NCBI RefSeq assembly: GCF_004803635.1
Contig: NZ_SSWX01000009.1
Coordinates: 1-64,000 of the forward strand
DNA: 64,000 nt
Origin: Lampropedia aestuarii
Lineage (GTDB): Bacteria > Pseudomonadota > Gammaproteobacteria > Burkholderiales > Burkholderiaceae_C
Reading direction: 5' to 3'
Shown here: positions 1 to 9,700 of the stretch, piece by piece
Layout of the letters: each line of letters starts with the position of its first letter
Numbering within the stretch: the stretch's first letter is position 1
Made by a program: the position numbers and the translations under genes
The notes under the pieces: generated by a model
The model's input: the letters and a program-made list of their open reading frames with translations, nothing else
The model's database searches: none
Told to the model about the DNA's origin: nothing

Positions 1-82
1 GAGTGGTTTTACCGTGGTCAACGTGACCAATCGTACCGACGTTCACGTGCGGTTTCGTACGTTCGAACTTAGCTTTTGCCAT
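1..82 (-). CDS. tuf: Elongation factor Tu, N-terminal fragment (gene runs off the window)
   Basis: EF-Tu delivers aminoacyl-tRNA to the ribosome as a GTP complex. The visible reading frame starts MAKAKFERTKPHVNVGTIGH and continues into the G1 P-loop (GHVDHGKTT), which is diagnostic of EF-Tu. Only about 27 codons lie inside the window and the rest continues to the left. It follows the tRNA-Tyr, tRNA-Gly and tRNA-Thr genes on the same strand, the standard proteobacterial tRNA-tufB arrangement, so it is probably co-transcribed with them. A purine-rich stretch (GAAA/GAGG) precedes the ATG at 82. Confidence 0.95.
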   Translation of the reverse strand, partial: MAKAKFERTKPHVNVGTIGHVDHGKTT

Positions 83-151
83 TTCTCAAACCTCGAAAGA
101 AATGAAATTACAACAGAGGAAAATACCAGAGACTACCACACGGCATATCAC

Positions 152-226
<75 letters not shown>

Positions 227-287
227 ACTATTTAGACGCTTCACAAGACTCAGCGAATACTCACTACAATCTTTTCACTACATTCTT

Positions 288-361
288 TGGAGCGGGAGAC
301 GGGAATCGAACCCGCGTCATCAGCTTGGAAGGCTGGGGTTCTACCATTGAACTACTCCCGC
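288..361 (-). tRNA. tRNA-Gly (TCC anticodon)
   Basis: Minus-strand cloverleaf of 74 nt including an encoded CCA (288-290). Acceptor GCGGGAG pairs with CTCCCGC, discriminator T. The anticodon loop CTTCCAA gives anticodon TCC. The T loop TTCGATT is standard. The outermost anticodon-stem pair (27-43) reads as C opposite A, a mild mismatch; the other four pairs are good. Confidence 0.95.
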
Positions 362-399
362 GCAGTTACTAGTGTTTCGGTGCACCAATTCAACCAAAT

Positions 400-485
400 T
401 GGTGGAGGGAGCTGGATTCGAACCAGCGTACTCGCAAGAGGGCAGATTTACAGTCTGCTGCCATTAACCACTCGGCCATCCCTCC
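400..485 (-). tRNA. tRNA-Tyr (GTA anticodon)
   Basis: Minus-strand class II tRNA of 86 nt with a long variable arm and an encoded CCA (400-402). Acceptor GGAGGGA pairs with TCCCTCC, discriminator A. The anticodon stem GCAGA/TCTGC encloses CTGTAAA, anticodon GTA. It is the first gene of the Tyr-Gly-Thr-tuf run. Confidence 0.95.
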
Positions 486-525
486 GAAACCGTAAACTAT
501 ATCACATAGTTTGCGATGGAACGAA
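486..525 (-). promoter_or_regulatory. Candidate promoter of the tRNA-tuf operon
   Basis: A TATAGT box on the minus strand (496-501) lies about ten bases before the mature tRNA-Tyr end. It sits inside an AT-rich inverted repeat, AAACTAT (494-500) and ATAGTTT (506-512). A good -35 box is not evident at the usual spacing, so this is only a candidate. Confidence 0.35.
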
Positions 526-580
526 TTCTATCTCAAAATATCGCCTACTTTGGCCAAATCACATATTTTTTTATTAATTA

Positions 581-3500
581 ATGCTCGCCGCCTCTGACAA
601 CCATGCTTTGCAGCCGCGGCGCACAGCCAATGCAGCACAAAAACTGATCGTACTTGGCATCAGCATTGCATTGATTCTTTGCGCCGGTATTCTAAGCTTG
701 GCTTCGGCGGCCAAGCAACAACTACACAATCGTGCTGCCAGAGACCAGCAAACCTTGCGCGCCATTGATCTGACCGAGCGCGCGCAAGACGTGGCCGACA
801 GCTTCTCCATATTGTCTTCTGCCGCACTGGACCCCAAACATACCTCTCAAAGGTTTGGCGTTGAATGGCTCAACCGCAGCCACCAGCTGAGCTGGACATT
901 AGATGAACTGGCCATCGTGCTCGAAGCCAGTGAAACGCCCCACGCAGCACTCAGTCAAGCACAAAGCCACGCCAGCTCACTCAGTGCCGCCATACAAGCG
1001 CAAAACCAGCTGGTTGGCGACAGCCCTGCTGCTGCTGAGGCCAACCAAGCCATAGACAACCTCACACGCGAAATCAACCGGCAACTCTCAGCAACGCGCA
1101 TTATTTTGCAAAGGCAACTGGCCACCGGCATCTTGCAGCGCGCTTCCGGCGTATCACAACAACTCAATAATTGGGCATGGTTCTTTGTCTGCGTCATCGT
1201 CTGTTTATGTGCCGCCCTTACCTGGTTTGTCTGGCGGTGGTGGCAGCGGCCATTCTCTGCGACCGCACAGGCCCTGCATCAGCTCACCAGTAAGGCCACG
1301 GAGCAATCACTGATTGAGGCTACTGCCTCAACCGATATTCCCGATGCGTTGGCCAGCGAGCTGCATGTCTTGGCGCACCTCATTGCAGACGGCAACCGCT
1401 TAGCGCTTCAAGCAGCCCAGCAAGCGATTGGATCGCGCGTCTCGCAACAGCTATTTGAGTTGGCCAAAACAATTCCCGGGGTGGTGTTTCAATACGAATA
1501 CTCCAGCGAGGGCACACGCACCTGCCATTTTGTCAGTCCCAAACTCAACGACTTCTTCCCTGTCAGCGCCGCAGCAAACAATGCCCATGCTTGTGAAGAT
1601 GCGTCTGCGGACATGGTCTTTCCCGCCGATAACCTGCCATCGCAGGACCATGCCGTCCCGCTGGGCTTGACCCGCAGCCTGTTTGAGCAGGTATTCTCAG
1701 CTGGACACGCTCAGCCGGAGGCGCTGGCGTATGACACGGCATTGCAATTTGGCGAAACCACACAATGGGTGCGCACCTTGGCAACGGTAGCCAGGCACAG
1801 CAATGGCTCAACCATCATCAATGGTGTGTGGCTCGATGTCACTGACAGCATCGAGCAAGCCAGCGCCTTGGCCAAAGCGCGCCAAGCAGCAGAGCAAATC
1901 GCAGAGGAAAAGGCCCGCCTATTGGCCGTAATGAGCCATGAAATCCGCACCCCGCTCAACGGCATTTTGGGCATGACCCAACTGGCCCTCAAAGGCGATC
2001 TGTCTGCTCGCCAAACGACGCGCGTGGAGAGCATACTCTCCTCAAGTCACCATTTGATGAGCATCATCAACGACATCCTAGAGTTCTCCAAAATTGAAAG
2101 CGGGCACGTCACGCTAGAGCGCACGCGCTTTTCGTTGCAGCAAATCATCGCCGATGCCTGCGATTTACTGGCACCCCGGGCTGCAGAAAAAGGCCTGGAA
2201 TTCTGGAGCGACATTGACGCCGACATTGAGGACCAACTCCTAGGCGACCCCTACAAAATCAAACAAATCCTGATCAATTATCTGGCCAATGCGATCAAAT
2301 TCACCCCTTCTGGCGACGTGAGCCTGCAAGTGCGCCTGACAGCACAAACAGAACACACGCTGAGCTTGCAATTTGATGTGCGCGACACCGGCATTGGGAT
2401 TGCCAGCGAAGAGCAGAAAAAACTCTTCCAAGCGTTTCACCAAGCCGATGTCTCCACCACGCGCAAATACGGGGGCACCGGCTTGGGTCTGGCGATCTCC
2501 AGCCACTTCGCCTCGCTGCTTGGTGGGCAGACCGGAGTCCAAAGCCAACTCGGCCAAGGTAGTCTTTTCTGGTTTTCTGCACAGGTCCAGCGCACCCAGC
2601 AAGCACAGCCAGAAACCGCCTGCTGGCTACAACACACCAAAGTCCTGCTGGTAGAGAGCCATACCCCCACCAGAAATGCGCTGTATACGCTGCTGACACG
2701 GGTCTTTGACTGTGACGTGGTGGCGGTCAACTCAGGCCACAACGCCTTATTGGCTGTACAAGCGGCCGGGCCTCAAGCGCCATTTGAGCTGGGTCTGGTG
2801 GCCTACCGACTCATTGATGGGCAAGCGGCGCAATGCATCAACACCTTGCGCCAGCATGGCCACCACATCCCCCACTGGTGGCTCAGTGCCCCTCCCGAGA
2901 GTATTGAAGACGAGTGGGCCTTGCAGCCTTTGGGCGTGAGCCGCTTGTTGCCCAAACCCATCAACGCCATCACTCTGCGCAAGGCCGCCTTAGACAACAG
3001 CCCACTGGCCCTCAAAAACGATGCGCAGCTCCCACAAGCCACCAACACACCACCAGTGGCACAACCGGCAGCGGCCGCGGCACATGCCCCATTGCAGTCG
3101 CACAGCCAACAAGGCCAACGTACTCGTGTGCGTATCCTGGTGGTCGATGACAATCCGCTCAATCGCACGATTGCTGCAGAGTTGCTGGCCAGCCGCACAG
3201 ACTTGGACATACAAGTCGATTGCGTAGAAGATGGGCACGCCGCAGTCGTTGCGGTGACCTCCGAGGATGCGCCACGCTACGACGCCGTGCTGATGGATTT
3301 GCAAATGCCACGGCTCGATGGCTTCTCAGCCACCCGTGCGATTCGCGCAGCTTCTATGGGCAACGCCAGTCCGATTTTTGCCATGTCAGCACACCACGGC
3401 CAAACCGAGCAACAAGCCGCGCTGGACAGCGGTGTCAATGGCTTTATCCACAAACCGATCGTCGAGCAAGAACTCTGGAGCACGCTGGAGCAGGCCGGCA

Positions 3501-3940
3501 TTCTTCCCACACAACCAACGCACACCATGCCCACAGAACCCACAGCAACTGCAGACGCACCAGCACAAGCGGGCACGGACTTTGATCCGCAAGCTTGGCA
3601 TGAGCTGGCCAACAGCATCCCACTGCCGCGGGCACAGGCATTGGCCGAGCATTTCCTACAACAATCGGCAGAACAATTACTAGCAGCCCAAGCCGCGATT
3701 GCCAAGCAAGATTGGCCAACTGCCAGCGGGCTGCTGCACCAGCTCAGTGGCACAGCTGGTACTTTCGGACTCACAGGGCTTGGCGCAACAGCCGGAGCGC
3801 TCAGCGATGAACTGAGAAACAAAACCGCCAGCGCGAACTTAGAAATGCAACTGACCCAGCTGCAAGACTGCGCCACGGCCGGCCAACAAGCCTTGCGCGC
3901 GTTGCTGCAAGCAACAGGCTCTAAGCCGCAGCTCCCCTAG
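581..3940 (+). CDS. Hybrid sensor histidine kinase with two receiver domains and an HPt domain
   Basis: A BarA/BvgS-type phosphorelay kinase of 1119 residues. Visible order: transmembrane helix at about 22-43, a coiled-coil periplasmic region, a second transmembrane helix at about 195-218, a PAS-like stretch, HisKA with phospho-acceptor His453 (AVMSHEIRTPLNG), and HATPase with N box, DTGIGI and GTGLGL. A first receiver at about 690-800 is degenerate: its acidic pair reads VESH and the acceptor segment AYRLIDG has no aspartate at the expected place. An intact receiver follows (VRILVVDDNP, Asp906 in LMDLQMP, KPI), then an HPt with His1053, where the usual HxxKG reads HQLSG. No Shine-Dalgarno sequence is visible before the ATG; the upstream 30 bases are almost pure A/T. 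It stands alone, convergent with ssb, and no response-regulator gene adjoins it. The signal is unknown. Confidence 0.9.
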   Translation: MLAASDNHALQPRRTANAAQKLIVLGISIALILCAGILSLASAAKQQLHNRAARDQQTLRAIDLTERAQDVADSFSILSSAALDPKHTSQRFGVEWLNRSHQLSWTLDELAIVLEASETPHAALSQAQSHASSLSAAIQAQNQLVGDSPAAAEANQAIDNLTREINRQLSATRIILQRQLATGILQRASGVSQQLNNWAWFFVCVIVCLCAALTWFVWRWWQRPFSATAQALHQLTSKATEQSLIEATASTDIPDALASELHVLAHLIADGNRLALQAAQQAIGSRVSQQLFELAKTIPGVVFQYEYSSEGTRTCHFVSPKLNDFFPVSAAANNAHACEDASADMVFPADNLPSQDHAVPLGLTRSLFEQVFSAGHAQPEALAYDTALQFGETTQWVRTLATVARHSNGSTIINGVWLDVTDSIEQASALAKARQAAEQIAEEKARLLAVMSHEIRTPLNGILGMTQLALKGDLSARQTTRVESILSSSHHLMSIINDILEFSKIESGHVTLERTRFSLQQIIADACDLLAPRAAEKGLEFWSDIDADIEDQLLGDPYKIKQILINYLANAIKFTPSGDVSLQVRLTAQTEHTLSLQFDVRDTGIGIASEEQKKLFQAFHQADVSTTRKYGGTGLGLAISSHFASLLGGQTGVQSQLGQGSLFWFSAQVQRTQQAQPETACWLQHTKVLLVESHTPTRNALYTLLTRVFDCDVVAVNSGHNALLAVQAAGPQAPFELGLVAYRLIDGQAAQCINTLRQHGHHIPHWWLSAPPESIEDEWALQPLGVSRLLPKPINAITLRKAALDNSPLALKNDAQLPQATNTPPVAQPAAAAAHAPLQSHSQQGQRTRVRILVVDDNPLNRTIAAELLASRTDLDIQVDCVEDGHAAVVAVTSEDAPRYDAVLMDLQMPRLDGFSATRAIRAASMGNASPIFAMSAHHGQTEQQAALDSGVNGFIHKPIVEQELWSTLEQAGILPTQPTHTMPTEPTATADAPAQAGTDFDPQAWHELANSIPLPRAQALAEHFLQQSAEQLLAAQAAIAKQDWPTASGLLHQLSGTAGTFGLTGLGATAGALSDELRNKTASANLEMQLTQLQDCATAGQQALRALLQATGSKPQLP

Positions 3941-3971
3941 AAGAGCACTTAGTCGGCTGGTCAACGCATGA

Positions 3972-4487
3972 TCAGAACGGAATATCGTCGTCTTCAAAGC
4001 TGTCGCCATAATTGGCTGCAGGCGGCGCAGGAGGATTGTTGCGCGCCATCGGTGCGGGCGCAGGTGCTTGGCGCGCGGGCGCCTGCATCGCAGGAGCTGG
4101 TGCTTCATAGCCGCCGCCATAATTACCACCGCCACCACCAGCTCCGCCCTCACCTCGCCCACCCAGCATCTGCAGGACATCGGCGCGAATTTCTGTGGTG
4201 TAGCGGTCTTGTCCGTTTTGGTCCTGCCATTTGCGCGTGCGCAGTCGGCCTTCAACATACACCGATGAGCCTTTGCGCAAATATTGGCTGGCAATCTCGG
4301 CCAAACGGTCATTAAATACCACGTTGTGCCACTCGGTCAGCTCACGGCGCTCACCAGACTGGCGGTCTTTCCACTGCTCGGTGGTCGCAATGCTGATATT
4401 GGCCACTTGCCCACCACTGGGGAAAGTGCGCAGCTCTGGGTCACGCCCTAAATTGCCGACAAGAATGACTTTGTTGACTGAAGCCAT
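3972..4487 (-). CDS. ssb: Single-stranded DNA-binding protein
   Basis: SSB coats single-stranded DNA during replication, recombination and repair and recruits partners through its acidic tip. The 171-residue product begins [20 protein letters not shown], has an OB fold in the first 110 residues, a Gly/Ala/Pro-rich flexible linker, and ends with the canonical DDDIPF tip. The ATG at 4487 is chosen because the SSB family starts at MASVN and AAGGA stands ten bases upstream; a 22-codon upstream extension is non-homologous. A CTCTCGC/GCGAGAG hairpin (4529-4545) lies in the leader. The MFS gene is upstream on the same strand, about 300 bases away. Confidence 0.97.
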   Translation of the reverse strand: MASVNKVILVGNLGRDPELRTFPSGGQVANISIATTEQWKDRQSGERRELTEWHNVVFNDRLAEIASQYLRKGSSVYVEGRLRTRKWQDQNGQDRYTTEIRADVLQMLGGRGEGGAGGGGGNYGGGYEAPAPAMQAPARQAPAPAPMARNNPPAPPAANYGDSFEDDDIPF

Positions 4488-4784
4488 GGTTTGAATTCCT
4501 TCTCTTAGCAGCGATGGCGCCCTGCCCCCTCTCGCTCGGCGAGAGATCGGCAATGGCCCGCTGGTATAAACACATTTGGGATCGTATTGTGCATGAAGGC
4601 CGCAGCTTGCAACACATCAATGCCATGAAACCATGTGCTTCAGACTGCATTGCACTGCCCAATTGCACGGATCAATCAGCGCATCAAGTACTGCAAACGA
4701 CAAGCCATGGCTGCGCGTGCGCGGGTAGCTCGATGGTGCTGAACACTGCACTGATGTGCCAATCAATCGCTTGCGCCGCCATGC
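4488..4784. other. Intergenic region between MFS gene and ssb
   Basis: About 300 bases with no convincing gene. It holds the ssb ribosome-binding site and a short perfect hairpin, CTCTCGC-TCG-GCGAGAG at 4529-4545 in the presumed ssb leader. No clear terminator for the MFS gene was found. Confidence 0.5.
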
Positions 4785-6056
4785 TCATTGCGCACCTGCG
4801 TGCGCCCGCCGAGATGAGGCCAGCATTAACACGATCCACACCAAAGTCAATGCCGCCGTAGCCATGAACAGCCCCCCCAAGCCGCTCCAGCGCACCAGCA
4901 AGCCCCCCATCACACCACCACAAAACAGCCCCAATGACTGCAGTGTGCTGTACATGCCCATCACGGAGCCGCGCCGACCAGGATCGGCCAGTGCAGATAC
5001 CAGACTGGGCTGCAAGGCCTCCAATGCATTAAAGCCACAAAAGAAGGCAAACAACGCCAGCCCCAAGGCCCAAAGCAGCGCCGCAAACTGAGCCTCATGC
5101 AGCAGCACAAAAAACCCCAGCTGCGACAACAACATCAAGCCGATCCCCAGCAGCATTGCGCTATGTGTTTTGCCTTTGCGCTCCCAAGCAAACACCAGCC
5201 CCAAAAACACCACCGACGCGAGCACAGCGGGCAAATACAGCTTCCAATGCGCGCCCGACTCCAAACCTGCCTGGGCAATCAATTGCGGCACGCCACTCCA
5301 CAATGCCATTTGTACAGCGTGCAAAATAAACACCCCAACCAGCAGTATCGGCAGCGAAAAGCGTTGGCGCGCACCAGGCGCAGCTTGGTTGTGGCGCCCC
5401 GCATGCGGCTCGGAACTGTCCGCGTGCACCTGGCCAGCAAGGTCGGCTGCAGCGGCTTGGCGGGGCACCAAGCCATACACGGCCGCCAGTGCTAGCAACG
5501 CCAAAAAAGCCACGAACCAGAACAGACCATCCAGGCCCCATAGCGCGCCCAAATGGGGGCCCAAGATCAGCGCCAAAGAAAAGCTCGCACCTACGCTGAT
5601 ACCAACCAACGCCATCGCCTTGGTTCTGACCTGAACCCTGGTTTGGTCGGCCAGCAAGGCGGTCACGGCTGCCGAGATCGCCCCAGCGCCTTGCAAGGCG
5701 CGCCCTGCCACCAATCCCCAAACAGTGTCGGCCAATGCCGCCACGACGCTGCCCAGCATGAAGATGAACAAGCCAAACACAATGACCTTGCGTCGCCCAA
5801 AACGGTCAGAGGCTTTGCCAAACGGCCATTGCAACACCGCCTGTGTCAGGCCATAAACGCCCATGGCAAAGCCCACCAGCGCAGGGTCTTGCCCGCCTTG
5901 GTAGTCTGCAGCAGCCAACGAGAACACCGGCAGCACCAGAAACAGCCCCAGCATGCGCAGCGCAAACACGGCTGCCAGGGCCAGGCTAGCGCGCAATTCG
6001 CCAGCCGTCATCGAATAAGGGGAAGAGGTTTTCAAAAGAAAATTACCGCGCAACAC
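4785..6056 (-). CDS. MFS transporter, YajR-like drug/proton antiporter family
   Basis: A major facilitator with about twelve hydrophobic segments over 423 residues. Motif A between helices 2 and 3 is clear (GKASDRFGRRKVIVFG) and the helix-5 region carries a GxSxGASFSLALILGPHLG antiporter-type motif. A hydrophilic linker with Ala/His-rich sequence separates the N and C halves. The ATG at 6011 (MTAGELRAS) is a plausible alternative start that would remove 15 non-conserved residues. In related genomes an MFS gene of this kind usually lies between uvrA and ssb; here ssb is present but uvrA is not in the window. Substrate cannot be predicted. Confidence 0.85.
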   Translation of the reverse strand: MLRGNFLLKTSSPYSMTAGELRASLALAAVFALRMLGLFLVLPVFSLAAADYQGGQDPALVGFAMGVYGLTQAVLQWPFGKASDRFGRRKVIVFGLFIFMLGSVVAALADTVWGLVAGRALQGAGAISAAVTALLADQTRVQVRTKAMALVGISVGASFSLALILGPHLGALWGLDGLFWFVAFLALLALAAVYGLVPRQAAAADLAGQVHADSSEPHAGRHNQAAPGARQRFSLPILLVGVFILHAVQMALWSGVPQLIAQAGLESGAHWKLYLPAVLASVVFLGLVFAWERKGKTHSAMLLGIGLMLLSQLGFFVLLHEAQFAALLWALGLALFAFFCGFNALEALQPSLVSALADPGRRGSVMGMYSTLQSLGLFCGGVMGGLLVRWSGLGGLFMATAALTLVWIVLMLASSRRAHAGAQ

Positions 6057-6279
6057 TATCGTGCCGCCATTCTAGGGAATGTCAGTCCACCGTGCGGGCA
6101 TAACCGCGCACAACCGACGCATCGCACACTTGGCACAGGAAGATAACCAACCAGTTGCCGTCAAACAGGCCCATCTTGGCGGGTTGTAAGCAGCCCATAC
6201 TGGCAGTGACAACATGCCAGCCACCATGTACGCAATACAGTGCACAACAACGCAAGCGCCCTTGCCTTTGGGCTCGCTC

Positions 6280-6720
6280 TTAATTGCGCTGCGTCGCCCT
6301 GCGCTGCACCGCCTCCACATAAGCGGCGCCATCAGGCGCACGTTGGTGCACTTGACCCTGCCACAGCATGTCTTGCAGGCATTCCATGACCTCATGGTGG
6401 GCTGCATGCAAGGAGTCCAGCCGCTTGGTCAGCAACTCCACCGCCTGGCGAATGCCGGCCGGCTGATCGATGCTGCACTGCTCGCTGATGGACAAGTGCA
6501 TTGAGAGATGCAAAAACGGATTACTACGCCCATTGACAGAGGCATCGTAGTCGCGCTCAACGGCCGCTTCGGTGTCTGCCAGGTCGCTGTGGTACTCGGG
6601 GTGCTCATCAATCCATAGGCTGGCCAATGTCTCCAGTGCCTCCATGGGTTGGCCGGCCAGCGATTTTTGGTAGACGCCGCAGAAAAACCGGCGGACATCC
6701 TCCTGGGTAGGTGCAAACAT
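6280..6720 (-). CDS. DUF1841 family protein
   Basis: A 146-residue soluble protein recognised as DUF1841 by MFAPTQEDVRRFF at the start and the strongly conserved NPFLHLSMHLSISEQCSIDQ segment in the middle. No function is established for the family. Its ATG lies two bases after the pilL stop codon, so it is translated from the Chp operon transcript; whether it acts in pilus chemosensing is unknown. The sequence after its TAA stays open in the same frame and is Cys-rich (see findings). Confidence 0.85.
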   Translation of the reverse strand: MFAPTQEDVRRFFCGVYQKSLAGQPMEALETLASLWIDEHPEYHSDLADTEAAVERDYDASVNGRSNPFLHLSMHLSISEQCSIDQPAGIRQAVELLTKRLDSLHAAHHEVMECLQDMLWQGQVHQRAPDGAAYVEAVQRRATQRN

Positions 6721-6722
6721 AA

Positions 6723-9700
6723 CTAGTGAACTTTCGCCTCTTGGGACTGGGGGGCGTGGGCATATTCATGCACCAGCTCCAGCAACTCCGCATCTGAGTA
6801 GGGTTTGCCCAAATAATGGTTGGCGCCCAGCTGCATCGCATGGTCGCGGTGCTTTTGTGCGGTGCGCGAAGTGATCATGATCACTGGCAATTGGGCATAG
6901 CGACGGTCATCGCGCACTTGTCTGAGCAGCTCAAACCCATCCATTTGTGGCATTTCAATATCGGACAACATCACCGCAGGGGTTTCTTGCTCCAGCATCT
7001 CTAGCGCTTGCGCGCCATGGGCAGCCAGCGCCACGCGATAACCTTCGCGTTTGAGCAAGCGCTGCGTCACACGGCGCACGGTGATCGAGTCATCGACCAC
7101 CAGTATCAGCGGAATCGCCTGCTCTGCCGAGGGCTCGGTCAGCAAGCCCGCATCCACCAGCGCCGAGTGGTCCGATTTGTCTTGGCGCTGCAGGGCTTGT
7201 GCCTGCTCGCCATAAACGCTGGACAAGGCAATGAAGTTGTAGACCAACAGCACCGCGCCCGAAGCCAGCACCGACATGCCGGCCAGGCCAGGCAGAGCCG
7301 ATAGCTGCGCTCCCAGGTTTTTCACCACGACTTCCTGGTTGCCCAGCACTTCGTCAACGTGGATCGCCACCACTTGCGCGGCGCTGCGCACCAACACCAC
7401 AGGGGCAGCTTTGCCGCTGTCTTCGCCTGAACGCGGGCTGTGTTGCAGCAAGGCACCCGACCAGTACAGCGGCACACGCAATGAACCCACATCCAGTTGG
7501 CCGTTTTGGTAGCCGAGCTTCAAACCGTCCTGACTGACCCGCTCAATGCCATCAACCAGGTTGGCTGGAATGCCGACAATCAACCGCCCAGAGCGCACCA
7601 GCATGACCTGCGTCACAGCCGTCGTCAAAGGCATGATCAGGCGGAAAGTCGTGCCTTTGCCCTGCTCCGTCTGGGTTTCTATCCGCCCGCCCAAGGCACT
7701 CACATCGACACGGACCACATCCATGCCGATGCCACGTCCGGAAATGCCGGTCAGCTCATGTGCGGTGGTAAAACCAGGCATAAAAATCAGATTGGACAGC
7801 TCTTTATCAGACAAGACCTGGCCAGGGACAAGCAGTCCACGCTCTATGCCTTTGCGCCGAATTGCCTCTAAATCCAAACCTGCGCCATCGTCCTTGAACG
7901 AGATCGAGACGTCGTTGCCTTCGTGGTTCACGGTCAGCGTAATGGTACCCGCGGCTGGTTTGCCGCGACTCTCACGCGTGGCGCTGGGCTCAATGCCATG
8001 GCTGACGCAATTGCGCAAAATATGCTCGAATCCACCCAGCATGCGGTCGAGCAGCACCCGGTCCATTTCAATGCGGCCGTTCTCAATGACCAGATTGACC
8101 CGCTTGCCAGTCTCGGTGCTGGCCTGGCGCACAACCGAGTGCAAACGCTCAGCAATGCTGTCAAATTCCACCATCCGGGTATGCAGCAGATCGCGCTGCA
8201 ACTCACGGCCTTTGCGCTCTTGCGCAATCAAATCGTCTTCAGTGCCAGCCATTGCCGCTTGCAAGGTCCGCTGCACCGTAGCCACGTCGTTGACGGTCTC
8301 AGCCATCATCCGCGTCAATTCCTGCACGCGGGTAAACCGGTCCAGCTCCAGCGGATCAAAGTTGGCACTGTCCTTGCCCAGCGCCATACGCGACTGCATT
8401 TGCGACTCAGACTGCACTTCCAGCTCGCGCAGCTGTTGACGCAGACGGTCCAAGTCCACGGTCATGCCATCCAAGGCGGTATTGAGCTGGCGCAAACGTG
8501 ATTCGGCGCGGCTGCGCGAAATCTGGATTTCACCCGCCTGGTTGATCAAGCGGTTGATGTGCACGCTGCGCACCCGCACCGTTTGCTGCCGTTTGCTCGA
8601 TGCCTGGATCAGCAGCGGCGTCGGGCCCGGCAACTCCGAACCGAACGGTTCGCCCAGCTCGGGCACATAGCCGGCAGCGGCCGAAGTCTGCACCGCTTCT
8701 AGCGACAAGGCATTGCTGCGCAGGGCCTGCGCTGCTGTGGCCTGTGCGTCGCCACGCACACGCTCTTGCGAGCGCGTCACCAACGCCACCTCAGCGCTCT
8801 CTTTGGCCCGCTGGTGCAATTCCTGGGCGTTGACAGCACCGCGCAACCCATCAAACACGGCCTGCAACTCGTCGTAACGGGTCAGCAATTGACCGACCGC
8901 GGCCACGCTGTCGTCTTTGGCTTCAATGGCCTCAATTTCTGACTCAAAGCGGTGCGCCATCTCACCAATCTGGCGCGCACCCGCTAGGCGCGAGCTGCCT
9001 TTCAAGGTATGCAATACCCGCAACGACTCACTGCGCGCTTCAAACGAGCTCGGCTCACTGAGCCAGCGGCGCAGGGCGCCCACCAATTGCGGCATCAAGT
9101 CCAGCGCCTCCTCCTCAAAAATGGGAAAGAGATCGCGATCGACCAAATCTTGCATCGCCGCAAAGGGCTCTGGTTCGTGCGATTGAGGTGCAGGCGCCTG
9201 CAACGGCTGCCCAAAATCCACAGTGGCCGCGTCTGAGTCGCTGCGCAGTGCCTGCGCCAACAACTGGCGCAATGCACTGAACTCAGCAGAGTCCACCGTG
9301 CCATTGCCAATACCAGCCACAATCGCGTCCATGGCTGTTTGCACTGTCTGCAAGCCGTGCGTGAGCGCGGCAAACACCTGGGGCACATCGCTGGCCTGGT
9401 GACTCGCAAAAAAGTCCACCACTGCGGCGATTTGCTCCAGGTATTGGACAAAACTCGGGGCCACTGCCAGATTGCCACCTGCGGTAACCAGACCGCGCGC
9501 TTGTGCCACGATGTCTTGCGATAGCAACTCTGCTTGCCCAGGTGTATGCCAGTTGGCCAGCAGCTCTTCCAAATCCTGAGTGGCCTGCAAAATTTGCAGC
9601 AACCAGTAGGTCTCGTCTTTTTGCCCAACCCCAATCAGGTCTTGGGCAATTTGCGCGGCCGCTTGTTGCGCAGCCTCATCCTGCTGCGGCGCTGTGGCTG

